Shown here piece after piece: positions 50,520 to 62,013 of a stretch of DNA of 64,000 nucleotides. The first letter of the stretch is position 1. Each line of letters starts with the position of its first letter. Where the stretch lies: NCBI GenBank assembly GCA_026874595.1, contig CM049320.1, positions 46,078,714 through 46,142,713 on the forward strand, given 5' to 3'. The notes below the pieces were generated by a model. The model did no database searches. It saw nothing but the letters and a program-made list of their open reading frames with translations, and was not told the DNA's origin. The position numbers and the translations under genes were made by a program. Origin of the DNA: Sipunculus nudus. Taxonomy: Eukaryota > Annelida > Sipuncula > Golfingiida > Sipunculidae.

Positions 50520-52190
50520 TTTCTTTCATATCATGCATATACATAGATATGGGTTATTGGATGATGTTTTTTTTAAATTGGGGTCATGACCTTTCCTATG
50601 AGAGTGGCCTTGACCTTGAATATTGCCATATATGGTAAAAATCACACAAAATCATTAATATCTCAATCAGAGATGCATTGATTGTTCCAAAAATCAAATT
50701 GACTGAAGATCTTGGATAGTGTTGTCATGTACCGGAAACTGGTAGCGCCACCTGTCATTCTTTTACTTGTTTTCGTGCCGTTTAATACCCCATCATTGCC
50801 ACTTAACAGTACTGTGAGCATTATAAGTAAAAAACTAATGCAAAGATTTCTTTCATATTATGCACATGTAGAGAGATGCGTTATGGGATGAGGTCTATTT
50901 ACATTTGGGTCATGACCTTTCCTATGAGAGTGGCCTTGACCTTGAATATTGCCATATATGGTGAAAATCACACAAAATCATTAATTTCTCAATAAGGGAT
51001 GCATGCAATGGTCCAAAAATCAACTTGACCGAAGATCTTGGATAGTAATGTCATGTACCGGAAACAGGTGGCGCCACCTGTTATTTTTTTACTTGTTTTC
51101 GTGCCGTTTAATACCCCATCATTGCCACTTAACAGTACATTTATAACCTGTGAGCATTATAAGTCAAAAACTAATGGACAGATTTCTTTCATATTATGCA
51201 AATACATAGATATGGGTTATTGGATGATGTTTTTTTTAAATTGGGGTCATGACCTTTCCTATGAGAGTGGCCTTGACCTTGAATATTGCCATATATGGTA
51301 AAAATCACACAAAATCATTAATATCTCAATCAGAGATGCATTGATTGTTCCAAAAATCAAATTGACTGAAGATCTTGGATAGTGTTGTCATGTACCGGAA
51401 ACTGGTAGCGCCACCTGTCATTCTTTTACTTGTTTTCGTGCCGTTTAATACCCCATCATTGCCACTTAACAGTACTGTGAGCATTATAAGTAAAAAACTA
51501 ATGCAAAGATTTCTTTCATATTATGCACATGTAGAGAGATGCGTTATGGGATGAGGTCTATTTACATTTGGGTCATGACCTTTCCTATGAGAGTGGCCTT
51601 GACCTTGAATATTGCCATATATGGTGAAAATCACACAAAATCATTAATTTCTCAATAAGGGATGCATGCAATGGTCCAAAAATCAACTTGACCGAAGATC
51701 TTGGATAGTAATGTCATGTACCGGAAACAGGTGGCGCCACCTGTTATTTTTTTACTTGTTTTCGTGCCGTTTAATACCCCATCATTGCCACTTAACAGTA
51801 CATTTATAACCTGTGAGCATTATAAGTCAAAAACTAATGGACAGATTTCTTTCATATTATGCAAATACATAGATATGGGTTATTGGATGATGTTTTTTTT
51901 AAATTGGGGTCATGACGTTTCCTATGAGAGTGGCCTTGACCTTGAATATTGCCATATATGGTAAAAATCACACAAAATCATTAATATCTCAATCAGAGAT
52001 GCATTGATTGTTCCAAAAATCAAATTGACTGAAGATCTTGGATAGTGTTGTCATGTACCGGAAACTGGTAGCGCCACCTGTCATTCTTTTACTTGTTTTC
52101 GTGCCGTTTAATACCCCATCATTGCCACTTAACAGTACTGTGAGCATTATAAGTAAAAAACTAATGCAAAGATTTCTTTCATATTATGCA
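50520..52190 (+). repeat. 663-bp higher-order tandem repeat in D2
   Basis: About 2.5 copies of a 663-bp block, itself a dimer of ~330-bp D units. The phrase GGGTTATTGGATGATG recurs at 50558, 51221 and 51884, and the copies seen at 51038-51301 and 51701-51964 differ at a single base by eye. It is either a recent expansion or an assembly duplication. D3 has a similar 660-bp period. Confidence 0.85.
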
Positions 52191-52329
52191 CATTACATTT
52201 GGGTCATGACCTTTACCATGAGAGTGGCCTTGACCTTTAATGTGTCCATATTTGGTGAAAATCACACACCTCTTATGATATCTCCAGTGTTGATAGCCAT
52301 ATGGATTTTACACATGACTTATGTATGGC

Positions 52330-53410
52330 CCACCACTAAAGTAAGAACCCTATAGGTTCTAGGGTCAAGAGGTCAAAGGTCAAGGTCACTGGACTCGCAT
52401 CTTAAAAGATACTGTGGATGCATTTTAAGCCAAACTTTCATTCCAGGTCTTCCTTCTTGAATATATAGCTCACTTGCCAATAGTGGATGATCCATATCAA
52501 TTTTGGGGTCACAAGGTCAAGGCCACAGGAGCTATCTGTCCAAAAATTAGTTTCTGGATGATAATTCCTGCTTTTATTGATGTATAGATTTCAAATTTGA
52601 CTTATATATGTCCCATTGAAAAAGCAAGACTCCAGTTGATTTAGGGGTCAAAGGTCAAGGTCACAGGACATCTTTAAAAAGATTGTGGATGCATTTTCAG
52701 CCAAACATTTCATCTCAGACCTTTCATCTTGCACATATAGTTCATCTGCCAATAGAGGAAGAACCCTATCAATTTTGAGGTCACAAGGTCAAAGGTGAAG
52801 GTCACAGGAGCCATCTGTCCAAAAATTAGTTTCTGGATGATAATTCCTGCTTTTATTGATGTATGGATTTCAAACTTGACTTGTATATGACCCATTGGAA
52901 AAGCAAGACCCGAATTCATTTTGGGGTCATGAGGTAAAAGGTCAGGGTCACAGGACACATCTTTAAAAAGATGTGGATGCATTTTCAGCCAAACATTTCA
53001 TCTCAGATCTTTCATCTTGCACATATAGTTCACCTGCTAAGAGAGGAAGAACCCTATCAATTTTGAATTCGCAAGGTCAAAGGTGAAGGTCACAGGAGCC
53101 ATCTGTCCAAAAATTAGTTTCTGGATGATAATTCCTGCTTTTATTGATGTATAGATTTCAAACTTGACTTGTATTTGACCCATTGGAAAAGCAAGACCCA
53201 AATTGATTTTGGGGTCATGAGGTCAAAGGTCAAGGTCACAGGACACATCTTTAAAAAGATCTTGGATGCATTTTCAGCCAAACATTTCATCTCAGACATT
53301 TCATCTTGCACAAACAGTTCCCCTGCCAATAGAGGAAGACGCCTGTCAATTTCTTGGATAGCCTTGTGATGTGCCAAAAGGTCAAGGTCACAGGACCAAC
53401 ATCTTCAAAA
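52330..53410 (+). repeat. AGGTCA-rich cassette (in D2)
   Basis: Repeated ~270-bp units with AGGTCAAAGGTCAAGGTCAC and GATTTCAAACTTGACTTGTA phrases, closely related to the cassette of A5 at 29520-30400. Confidence 0.8.
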
Positions 53411-55335
53411 AGATTGTGGATTGATAGATGGAAGAAACAATAATTGCTTGCCAAGTGTCAGTATATGCTGCTAAAAATGGGGGCCTATTCTTAATAGGGG
53501 GGGGGGGGGCGTACTATGTCTGGGGATACTCTGGCACCTGCGGTGCCAAGAAATGTCTAGTTTTCTATACATTCGCTATGCACATGCCAGAAATGATGTC
53601 AGTATTGTGTAATTGTTTTAGGTTATGGGCCCGAACATAATGCACCTTTCAAAAAATCAAGAAATATATTTACTCCCTTAACAAGAGGATTGCTGAAGCT
53701 AGAGATTTTTTGTCAGGGATGTAACATTATTTAATCAAGATTCAATTAAGTACTCAAAAATAGTTCTGAATTTTTCAAATTTTATAAGTTATGAGTATAA
53801 ATATAAAATTAGTACCTTAAATTTTGCACAAGTTTGACCATGGCACCTTTGTTTCCTGAGAGCACTATTGATATAATTTTCATATCATGGACACATAAGC
53901 ATTTCATCTTTGTAGTTTAGAAAGCTGAAAGAAATTGGCCAAAAAAGTGTAGCTTTTATTAATGTTTTTATGAGACCATGTCAGACCCAGGCTCTCCCAA
54001 GCCCCTCTTCAGTCACTTGTATTTTGACCTTGTTGACCTTTCAGCAAATTATGCACGCTTGAGGCTAGGCATACACTGGGGCAGCCAGGCAGCTAATGCC
54101 CAGCCACAGTTAATCCAGGTGTCCAACCCAACTCATCTAGTAGTTGTTTTGAAAAACAACATAACAATAAACAATAAATTAATAAATTTTTGTGGTTTTT
54201 AATAACAAATTAAAGAAAAAGTAATAGAAAAGGAATTTTTTAGTTGATGAGTAACAGGAAATTAACTTGCAGTTACTGATGATGTAAGAATCTTGTATGG
54301 ATGGATAGAATGTCAATGTCAATGTTATTCCAAATAACACCATGCAGTCACCTATGGTATTTTTCAGTTCAAATTTAATGATAAAAAAATAAATCATATT
54401 ATTCATTACTGATCATTAGGGATCATATAAAAGAAATTAAAGATAGACAAAGATGCAGTTGATAATATTAATCTAGATTCCAACTGTGTCTAGTGTGTAG
54501 ATTAATGTGAAAGTAGTCCAAAATGAATATATTACATTTATTTTTTTAATATAAATAAAAGCCATAAAACCAGGTACTTATGATCATTATTTGAATTTGT
54601 GAATTTTGTATATTCTGGATGCTCAACATCATTGTTTGGCTAAAACTGAATAAATACTAGACATGGTGCGAATGCTTTGCAAAGGTATTTGAGCGAATAT
54701 GAATATGTACTGCATTAAAAAATTTTATTGCATAAGAATGGGAATTCAGGTAAAAATGAAAGTATTTGAATACCAGTGCAGATACTTACAAAATGTATCC
54801 ATGAATGCATTCATGAATGTATTCTATAATATTATTTTAATAATCATTTCAGTTATATTTTATTTTAAAAAATCATATGATTTTCTTGTTTTTTTTTTTA
54901 AATAAAAATTATATTGACACAATATTTGTTTTTGAATTTTAATAAATAGTTAAACCCTTTTATTATATGTGCTGCATATAAGTTAAATGGCCAAGTCAAA
55001 ATCTGTGTGACAATAGCACTCCATTTGTAAATAAAATACATGAAATCAATCCTCTTCCCTGTCTCCAAAGATACTATCAAAATCATACATAAGCTAAACA
55101 CCAACAACTCATAATAAAGCTTATATTTATTACCACACAAAACCAGCATGTGCCTCATTCCCAAATCATATTTTTTATCATTTATAACAGCTGAGCGCCG
55201 TGACCCATGGGTCCCTTGTTTAATGAATTTTTATTGGATTTTTCAATTTTGGCCTTTTGTGCAGATATCCCAAAAGGTATTCAACACAGAAACTTCATTT
55301 CTTCAGTGCTATTGCATACAGTCGAGCCCATTTTT

Positions 55336-57852
55336 AGCTCAGCTGACTATAAGTCATCTGAGCTATAGTCATGGTCCATTGTCCGTCGTCCGTCCGTCTG
55401 TCTGTCTGTCCGTCCGTCCTTCTGGATGTCCTTCCGTAAGACTGGCACGTTTCGACACCGTTGGACCTACGAATCTGAATTTCGGCATACAGTTAGATGT
55501 CCCCATAATCTCCTACCATGCCAAAAATTTGGTCAATAGGACTTCGTTCCTTTGAGATATTAAGGAAAAACCTCAATTTTTTATTAGAAATCTATTTTCA
55601 CACTTCAGGACTGCCTAATATCAAAACCACTCATCTGGTTTTCTTCATATTTACCATAAATATTCCTCTATATAGTTCCTATGTACATGCCAGATATTAA
55701 GTCAGTATTATATAATTTAAAAAAGTTATTGGCCCAAACATAATGCACTTTGTAAAAAAATCAGGAAGATATTTTGTCACTTAAGACCCAAAGTGTTAAA
55801 GGTAGGGACTTTTTTCCAGTAATACAACTTTAATTAATCAAAATTTAATTGTATATCAAAAATTAGATCAAAATCTGTTAAATTTTTTTAAATATTGGCA
55901 AAAATATAAAATTGGTACCTTAAATTTTGGCCAACTTTGGCCATGGCACGTTTTTTTCCTGTAAGTACTGTGGATTTAATTTTCACACCATATATACATA
56001 AGGATTTAATTTGTTAAAATCTGAAATTTGAAAATAAAAGCTGCAAAATTAGGCTAGTTATTGAATTTTTTTGGAGGCTCTTGTTGTATTCCCTTACATT
56101 GTCAAGCAGTCCATTTTGATGACTGTAGGTCATTCAGTGCACATCTCTATGCTCCCCAGGCTGTTGACATAATTTTAGATGTCCCCAAAATCTCCTACCA
56201 TACCGAAAATTGGGTCATTAGGACTTTGTTCCTTCGAGATATTAAGGAAAAAAACTCCGTTTTCCATAAAAAAAAAGCCATTGTAACACTTCAAGGCTGC
56301 CTAATATCAAAACCACTGATCTGTTTTTGATTGTATTTAGTATTCACATTCTTTTATACATTTTCTATGAACATACCAAAAATTAGGTCAGTATTGAGTA
56401 TTATTTTGAAGTTATGGGCCAAAACATAATGCAATTTTTTAAAAAATCAGGAAATATATTTACTCACCTAACATGAGAATTGCTGAACCTAGAGACCTTT
56501 TTTCAGGAATATAACTTTATTTAATCAAGATTCAATTGTTTACCCAAAATTAGATCTGAATTTTGCAAATTTTCAAGTTATTAGCATAAATAAAAAATCA
56601 ATACCTTAAATTTTGTCCAACTTTGGCACTGTTGATTTAATTTTCCCAGCATATATGCATAAGGATTTAATCTTTTAAAATCTGAACTTTCAAAAGAAAT
56701 TGATTGAAATGAATAGCTTTTATTCATGTTTTCATACACCATGTCAAGTGTTGTTTACATCTAGCCCACCTAGTAGTACAGCCTTCACTTGCATTATGTA
56801 ACCCACCCCAGGCAGCTTACCTTGGCCCAGCTTGGCCACTACTAGCAGGCTTCCCCTCTGCCCTGCACTCATCCCCCCAGCTGGTGCATAAACTAGATGA
56901 ATGTTATAATTTTTCTGTATTTTATTTTATTCTTGGACATGCTACATTTTAAATTTTGTATTGAACCACCAGGGTTACAATGATTAAAGTGTACATTTAT
57001 TTGTGTCCACAAAGTAGTGTATTGCTGTGAAAGTGTGGATGTTCATGGGATAAGTAATTCCTTACTTCAGAAGAGTAAAAACTTCACCAGGTGTGAAATT
57101 GACTATTAATTCCAGTAATTAATTAAAACTGGGATAGTAATTAGCACAATGATATTGTTTGTCCCTCATTCAACCAACAGTGTGTATACTTTATGAAAAA
57201 CATTACAATAGAATATTTCTACATCCACCTTTGTGCTGCCCTCACTTTTCCCTTCTCCAAACCCCATCCCAAAGTCAGCCTCAGTAAGCAAGAACAAGAT
57301 GAATCAGATATATTCATACTTTAATATTTAAATAACTATTCGTCCATAGGTACCTATGTACATGCCAGAAATTATGTCAATATTGTGTAATATGTAGACA
57401 TAGTGGGCATCACAATAATGTACCTTGTCAAGACTAAAGAGATATTGTGTCATACAGTCACAAATTCATAAAATCACTTCATCAGCATAGTTAATCATAA
57501 CATCATATCTGTTAAATTGAAAGCTTGCAGACTACCATACACTTTAGATCCTTCAACAAATAGCCTTATCATCATTCTACTACTGCTTATTACTGCTGTC
57601 ATTGCATTCATATTTGCTCAAATATATCACAATTTTCAACCCCTCCTAAATAAATAAAAAATAAACCACTATATTTGACTCTATAAATCCATCAGTCAGG
57701 TTATTTACTCACATATTACATTACATTCCTTTATAATAGCCCAACATGTCCATGATATTCATAAGCTTTATCGACTCGATATAGTATCACAGTGGAGAAA
57801 CATTTATAGTCCAATCACGATCAGCTGAGCGCCGTGACCCATGGGTCCCTTG
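55336..57852 (+). mobile_element. Helentron-like family A, copy A9 (long form)
   Basis: A tip AGCTCAGCTGAC after TTTTT, CCGTC tract, two tandem long-form blocks, then a 3' half that differs from A1 (about 56760-57800). 3' end: CAGCTGAGC, GACCCATGGGTC and CCTTG before TTTT. Non-coding. Confidence 0.75.
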
Positions 57853-58053
57853 TTTTCACAATGCCAGCAGATACTGGCCTGATTTTTGGTGTGTTTGCTT
57901 GATAATGACCCGTTACAGATCGAGTTTGCATTTTGCCCTCGTTGACCGACTTTAGACCATATGACAGCTCCTGAACTTAAAAATTTTTAAAATTTAACAA
58001 ATATTTCTAATTTGCTCCAGGCGGGGGCATTCATGTCATTCTGACACATCTAG
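57853..58053 (+). mobile_element. family B 3' fragment
   Basis: B unit sequence (AGCAGATACTGGCCTG) then the inverted tip GGCGGGGGCAT, a perfect hairpin TGTCA-TTC-TGACA and CATCTAG before T. Left side abuts A9. It could be the far end of B3. Confidence 0.75.
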
Positions 58054-58059
58054 TTTTTT

Positions 58060-58305
58060 TTTTAAAATATAAACTCTATTTATTTTACATGGATTGTACA
58101 ACTAGTTATAATAACTAATACAAGGCACTCTCCATGGCTCGGATGTTGGCGCTGGGTAGTCTGTAAGGATGGAGGAAAACAGAGGACCTGGAGTAAATCA
58201 CTGACCTTGGACGGGTCACTACAACCATTCTCATAGCCTCGCCAGGAATCGAACCCGGGTCACCAGCGGAGAAGGCCGAGCTTTTAACAACTCAGCTGTC
58301 AAGGA
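58060..58305 (-). mobile_element. tRNA-derived SINE
   Basis: Read on the minus strand: an A-box-like CAGCTGAGTTGTTAAAAG (58281-58298) and a B box GGTTCGATTCC (58245-58255) in tRNA-like spacing, then an unrelated body with GTTTTCCTCC and an AT-rich 3' end. This is the layout of tRNA-derived SINEs. It sits in the T-rich sequence after the B fragment. Clear target duplications were not found. Confidence 0.7.
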
Positions 58306-58412
58306 ATTTTATTTGGTGTGGTCTTGTCACTATTATCTGACAAAGACTTTAGATAGATTCTGTGATTAGGCTGAGGATTTGGGAAGAATGATACTTCTGC
58401 TTCAAGCTAATT

Positions 58413-59866
58413 GTATCCGCCAAAACAGAGTTTTGCGGATACTATGTTTTCAGCTGCACGCCGCCGCCGCCGCCGCGTAGGTGTCCGGAGAACTCCTCCG
58501 TAACCGCTGGGCGGAATTTTACGAAACCCGGGATTATGTTCGGGTCACATGTGAACTGCTGCGCCCCGATTTTGTTTTGACCTCTGACCTTTCCTCTGCG
58601 CTCTGCGTCCGTTTGTGCGTCTGTTTCCACACATAAACCCACATATCTCGGGAACCGTTTGACCGATCAGGAAATTTTTTTTGCACAAATGTAGCCCTTG
58701 GAGAGCTTTATAACATACACAAAAAATGGTGGTGCCACCTGCAACCATGTTTGCACAGTGTCCATCTGTTCGTCTGCCTTGGGTTAAAATCACTCATATC
58801 TCTGCAGTGACTTGACTAATTCACCTGAAATTCGGCATGCGTAAACATCCTGGATAGCTTTTCTGATTTTTTGACAGGTGGCGCCACTTACATTCATGTT
58901 TACGCTGCAGACATCCAAGCTCATATCTCGGGAACTGTTTGACCGATCAGGAAAATTTTTTTGCACAAATGTAGCCCTTGGAGAGCTTTATAACATACAC
59001 AAAAAATGGTGGCGCCACCTGCAACCATGTTTGCACAGTGTCCATCTGTTTGTCTGCCTTGGGTTAAAATCACTCATATCTCTGCAGTGACTTGACTAAT
59101 TCACCTGAAATTCGGCATGCGTATACATCCTGGATAGCTTTTCTGATTTTATGACAGGTGGCGCCACCTACATTCACGTTTACGCTGCAGACATCCAAGC
59201 TCATATCTCGGGAACCGTTTGACTGATTGGGCCAAAATTTCGCATGTGTATAGATCTCGCATAGCTCTTTATCATTCGCAAAACTGGTGGCGCCACCTGC
59301 AGCCATTTTTGCACAGCTCCTGTCTGTTTGTCTGCCATGGGATAAAATCACTCATATCTCGGCAGTGGTTTGACATATCTGCCTAAAATTTTGCAGGTTT
59401 ATACATCCCCGACAGCTCTCTTGATTTTATGACAGGTGGCGCCACCTGCATTCTAGTTTATGCAGCAGACATCCAAGCTCATATCTTGGGAACCGTTTGA
59501 CCGATTGGGCCAAAGTTTTGCATGTGTATAGTTCTCACATAGCTCTTTATCATACGCAAAACTGGTGGCGTCACCTTCAACCATTTTTGCTCAGCGTCCA
59601 TCTGTTTGTCTGCCACGGGCTAAAATCACTCATATACATGTAGTGGTTTGACTTATCTGCCTTAAATTTTGCATATGTATACAACTTGGACGGCTTTCTG
59701 GATTTTGTGGTAGGGGGGCAACCTACATACACAATTTGGCTGCAGACAACCATGCTAATATGCAACACTCTATTTCCCCTTGCCACTCAATCCATGCCTC
59801 ACTTCACCCGTTCCACTCTGATTTAGGCGGATACACGTAGTCGCTTGTCGACTTCCCGTATTCTAG
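58413..59866 (+). mobile_element. Helentron-like family C, copy C3 (complete)
   Basis: Tip GTATCCGCC, inverted GGCGGATAC, hairpin TAGTCG-CTTGT-CGACT, CCGTATTCTAG before TT. Tandem units of ~140-280 bp with CTCGGGAACCGTTTGACCG and GGTGGCGCCACCTGC. It is longer than C2 because of extra units. Confidence 0.8.
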
Positions 59867-59968
59867 TTCACTCAGGAGAACTGCTAAAGACAAAGCTTTT
59901 GAAAATATCCTTTGCTAGTGGTTCTATTTTCATCCCCTTATGAGCAATAAAGTTTCAGTTCACTCATT

Positions 59969-60083
59969 GTATCCGCAAAAACTCTTTTGGCGGATACTGT
60001 TTATTCTGGCCGCCGCCGCATAGGTTTCTGAAGAACTCCTCCGTAACCACTAGGCACATGAGAACTGCTGCGCCCTCATTTTT
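59969..60083 (+). mobile_element. family C 5' fragment C4
   Basis: GTATCCGCAAAAACTC tip with palindrome partner GGCGGATAC, then about 80 bp of C sequence before A10 starts in a T run (CCTCATTTTT). The rest is not seen in this window. Confidence 0.6.
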
Positions 60084-61129
60084 AGCTCAGCTGACTGTAA
60101 GTCATCTGAGCTATAGGGATCACCTTTTGTCCGTCAGCTGTCCGGGCGTCTGTCCGTTAAAAGGGCACAAATCGTAACCGCTGGACCTGGAATCTTCTTA
60201 CTGTACATCCAGAGAGGTCCATGAAAAATCTCCTTGGAAACCTGGCATTAGGTCTCTGTTACCCATATCCTTCGAGCTATGGGGCTTCCAAGTACCCCCC
60301 CAGAATAGTCAAAAATTTCACAAAAAAAGTTCAATATCTCATTAACTACATCACTGATGGTCATGATTTTTGGCACACATATTGATCTTGAGATGTTCCA
60401 TCAGTTCCTGCAGACTGATGGCGCCACCTGTATTTTTCAATTTTTTACGAATTGTTTTCTCTATTTTTTAGACCTTTAAAAATGTGGACATCTGTTAACA
60501 GGGCACAAATCATAACAACTGGACCTAGAATCTTCATTCTTGACATTCTGAGACACCTATGAAAAGTCTCCATGGAAACCAGAAATTAGGTCTCTGTAAC
60601 CTATATCCTTCGAGCTATGGGCCCGCAAAGTACCCCCCAGAATAGTGAAAAAATTCATACAAAAACTTCAATATCTCATTAACTACATCACTGATGGTCA
60701 TGATTTTTGGCATACATATTAATCATGAGATGTTTCATCAGTTTCTGCAGACTGGTGGCGCCACCTGTATTTTTCGATTTTTTACTAATTGTTTTCTCTG
60801 TTTTAAGAGATTTAAAAATGTGAACATCTGTTAACAGGGCACAAATCATAACAACTAGACCTAGAATCTTCATTCTTGACATTCTGAGACACCTATGAAA
60901 AGTCTCCATGGAAACCAGAAATTAGGTCTCTGTTACCCATATTCTTTGAGCTATGGGGCCCCAAAGTACCCCCCAGAATAGTAAAAAATTTCATACAAAA
61001 ACTTCAATATCTCATTAACTACATCACTAATGGTCATGATTTTTGGCATACATATTGATCATGAGATGTTTAATCAGTTTCTGCAGACTGGTGGCGCCAC
61101 CTGTATTTTTCAAATTTTTACGATTTTTT
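60084..61129 (+). mobile_element. Helentron-like family A, copy A10 (short-unit interior)
   Basis: A tip AGCTCAGCTGAC, CCGTC tract and three tandem units with GGACCTAGAATCTTC, AATATCTCATTAAC and GGTGGCGCCACCTG. A11 starts in the T run after the third palindrome; the 3' end of A10 lies outside the window or is lost. Confidence 0.65.
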
Positions 61130-62013
61130 AGCTCAGCTGACTATAAGTCATCTGAGCTATAGTCGTTGTCCATTGTCCGTCGTCCGTCCGTCTGTCCGTC
61201 CGTCCGTCCGTAGATGTGGCACGTTTTGAAACCGTAAGACCTAGGAATCCAAAATTCAGCTTAATGTTAGAAGTCCCCAAGATCTCCTACCAAGCCGAAA
61301 ACTGGGTCTTTGCGACTTCGTTCCTTTGAGAAATTAAGGAAAAACCTCAATTTTTTATTAAAATCCTATTTTCACACTGCAGGACTGCCTAATATCAAAA
61401 CCACTCATCTGTTTTTCCTCATATTTACCATAAATATTCCTCTATATAGTTCCTATGTACATGCCAGAAATTAAGTCTGTAAAGTATAAATTCTTTAAGT
61501 TATGGGCCCAAACATAATGGACTTTGTAAAAATATCAGGAAAAATAATAACTCACTTAACATGAAAAATTTTGAAACTAGAGTCTATTTTTTCAAGTATA
61601 TAACTATGTTTAATTAAGATTCAATTGTTTACCCAAAATTAGATCTGAATTTTGTAAATTTTTAAAGTTATTAGCATAAAAAAAAAAAATCAGTACCTTA
61701 AATTTTGCACCATTGATTTAATTTTCACAGCATGTAAACATAAATATTTAGTTTGTCTGAATCTGAAATTTGAAAATAAAAGCTTGAAAATTAAGCTAGT
61801 TATTGATTTTTTTCTGTAGTCGCTTGCTTTGATTACAGATGCAGGGTCCCACTCCAGGTCACTGGAAGTCAGCTATGCCAGGGTTCTGATTTGTTACAGT
61901 CACTGGGGGAGATCCCCTGCTGTGACAGGTGTACAGTTATTCTCATATCACCACCCAAATCTCCCCCCCCCCCCCCCCCCGCAAACCCAACCCACCAAGT
62001 GTTATGCAGTATT
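61130..62013 (+). mobile_element. Helentron-like family A, copy A11 (long form, 5' part)
   Basis: A tip after TTTTTT, CCGTC tract and the first long-form block (CCCCAAGATCTCCTACCA), followed by a variant segment and a long C homopolymer near 61962. D3 begins at its right edge. Confidence 0.65.

Larger units (their letters stand above)
50110..53560 (+). mobile_element. Helentron-like family D, copy D2
   Basis: 5' GTATCCCCAGA and internal 3' TCTGGGGATAC are exact inverted copies; the hairpin TGGCACC-TGC-GGTGCCA and AGAAATGTCTAG follow before TTTT. Inserted in A8 where A1 reads CATATTTTTCTATACATTCG, so the break is in the T run. Units have TGACCTTGACCTTGAA and GGTGGCGCCACC. A near-perfect 663-bp tandem (see below) and an AGGTCA cassette are included. 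Confidence 0.85.
48005..55218 (+). mobile_element. Helentron-like family A, copy A8 (long form, contains solo LTR and D2)
   Basis: A tip AGCTCAGCTGAC and full 3' end (CAGCTGAGC, GACCCATGGGTC, CCTTG before TT). The long-form interior matches A1 except for a solo LTR at 48527-49669 and D2 at 50110-53560. Both interruptions have empty sites in A1/A3. Confidence 0.75.
47729..55335 (+). mobile_element. family F fragment F2 (split by A8)
   Basis: 47729-48004 and 55219-55335 are adjacent pieces of family F. F1 reads GATTTTTTAATGAAATTTT where F2 is split by A8 (GATTTTT ... TTTAATGAATTTT). F2 lacks the F 5' tip and stops at A9 on the right. Confidence 0.65.

Noticed and set aside
51038-51964. Repeated 87-residue frames, one per 663 bp, as a tandem gene family
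   Set aside because: They arise from the tandem D repeat, span the non-coding palindrome, and are broken in other D units and copies.
58245-58298. Minus-strand tRNA gene
   Set aside because: Only A- and B-box-like sequences remain; no cloverleaf can be drawn, and a SINE body follows.
61962-61980. Long C homopolymer (also G or C runs near 20469, 36140 and 53499) as a functional signal
   Set aside because: Probably slippage within elements or sequencing noise; no consistent position among copies.
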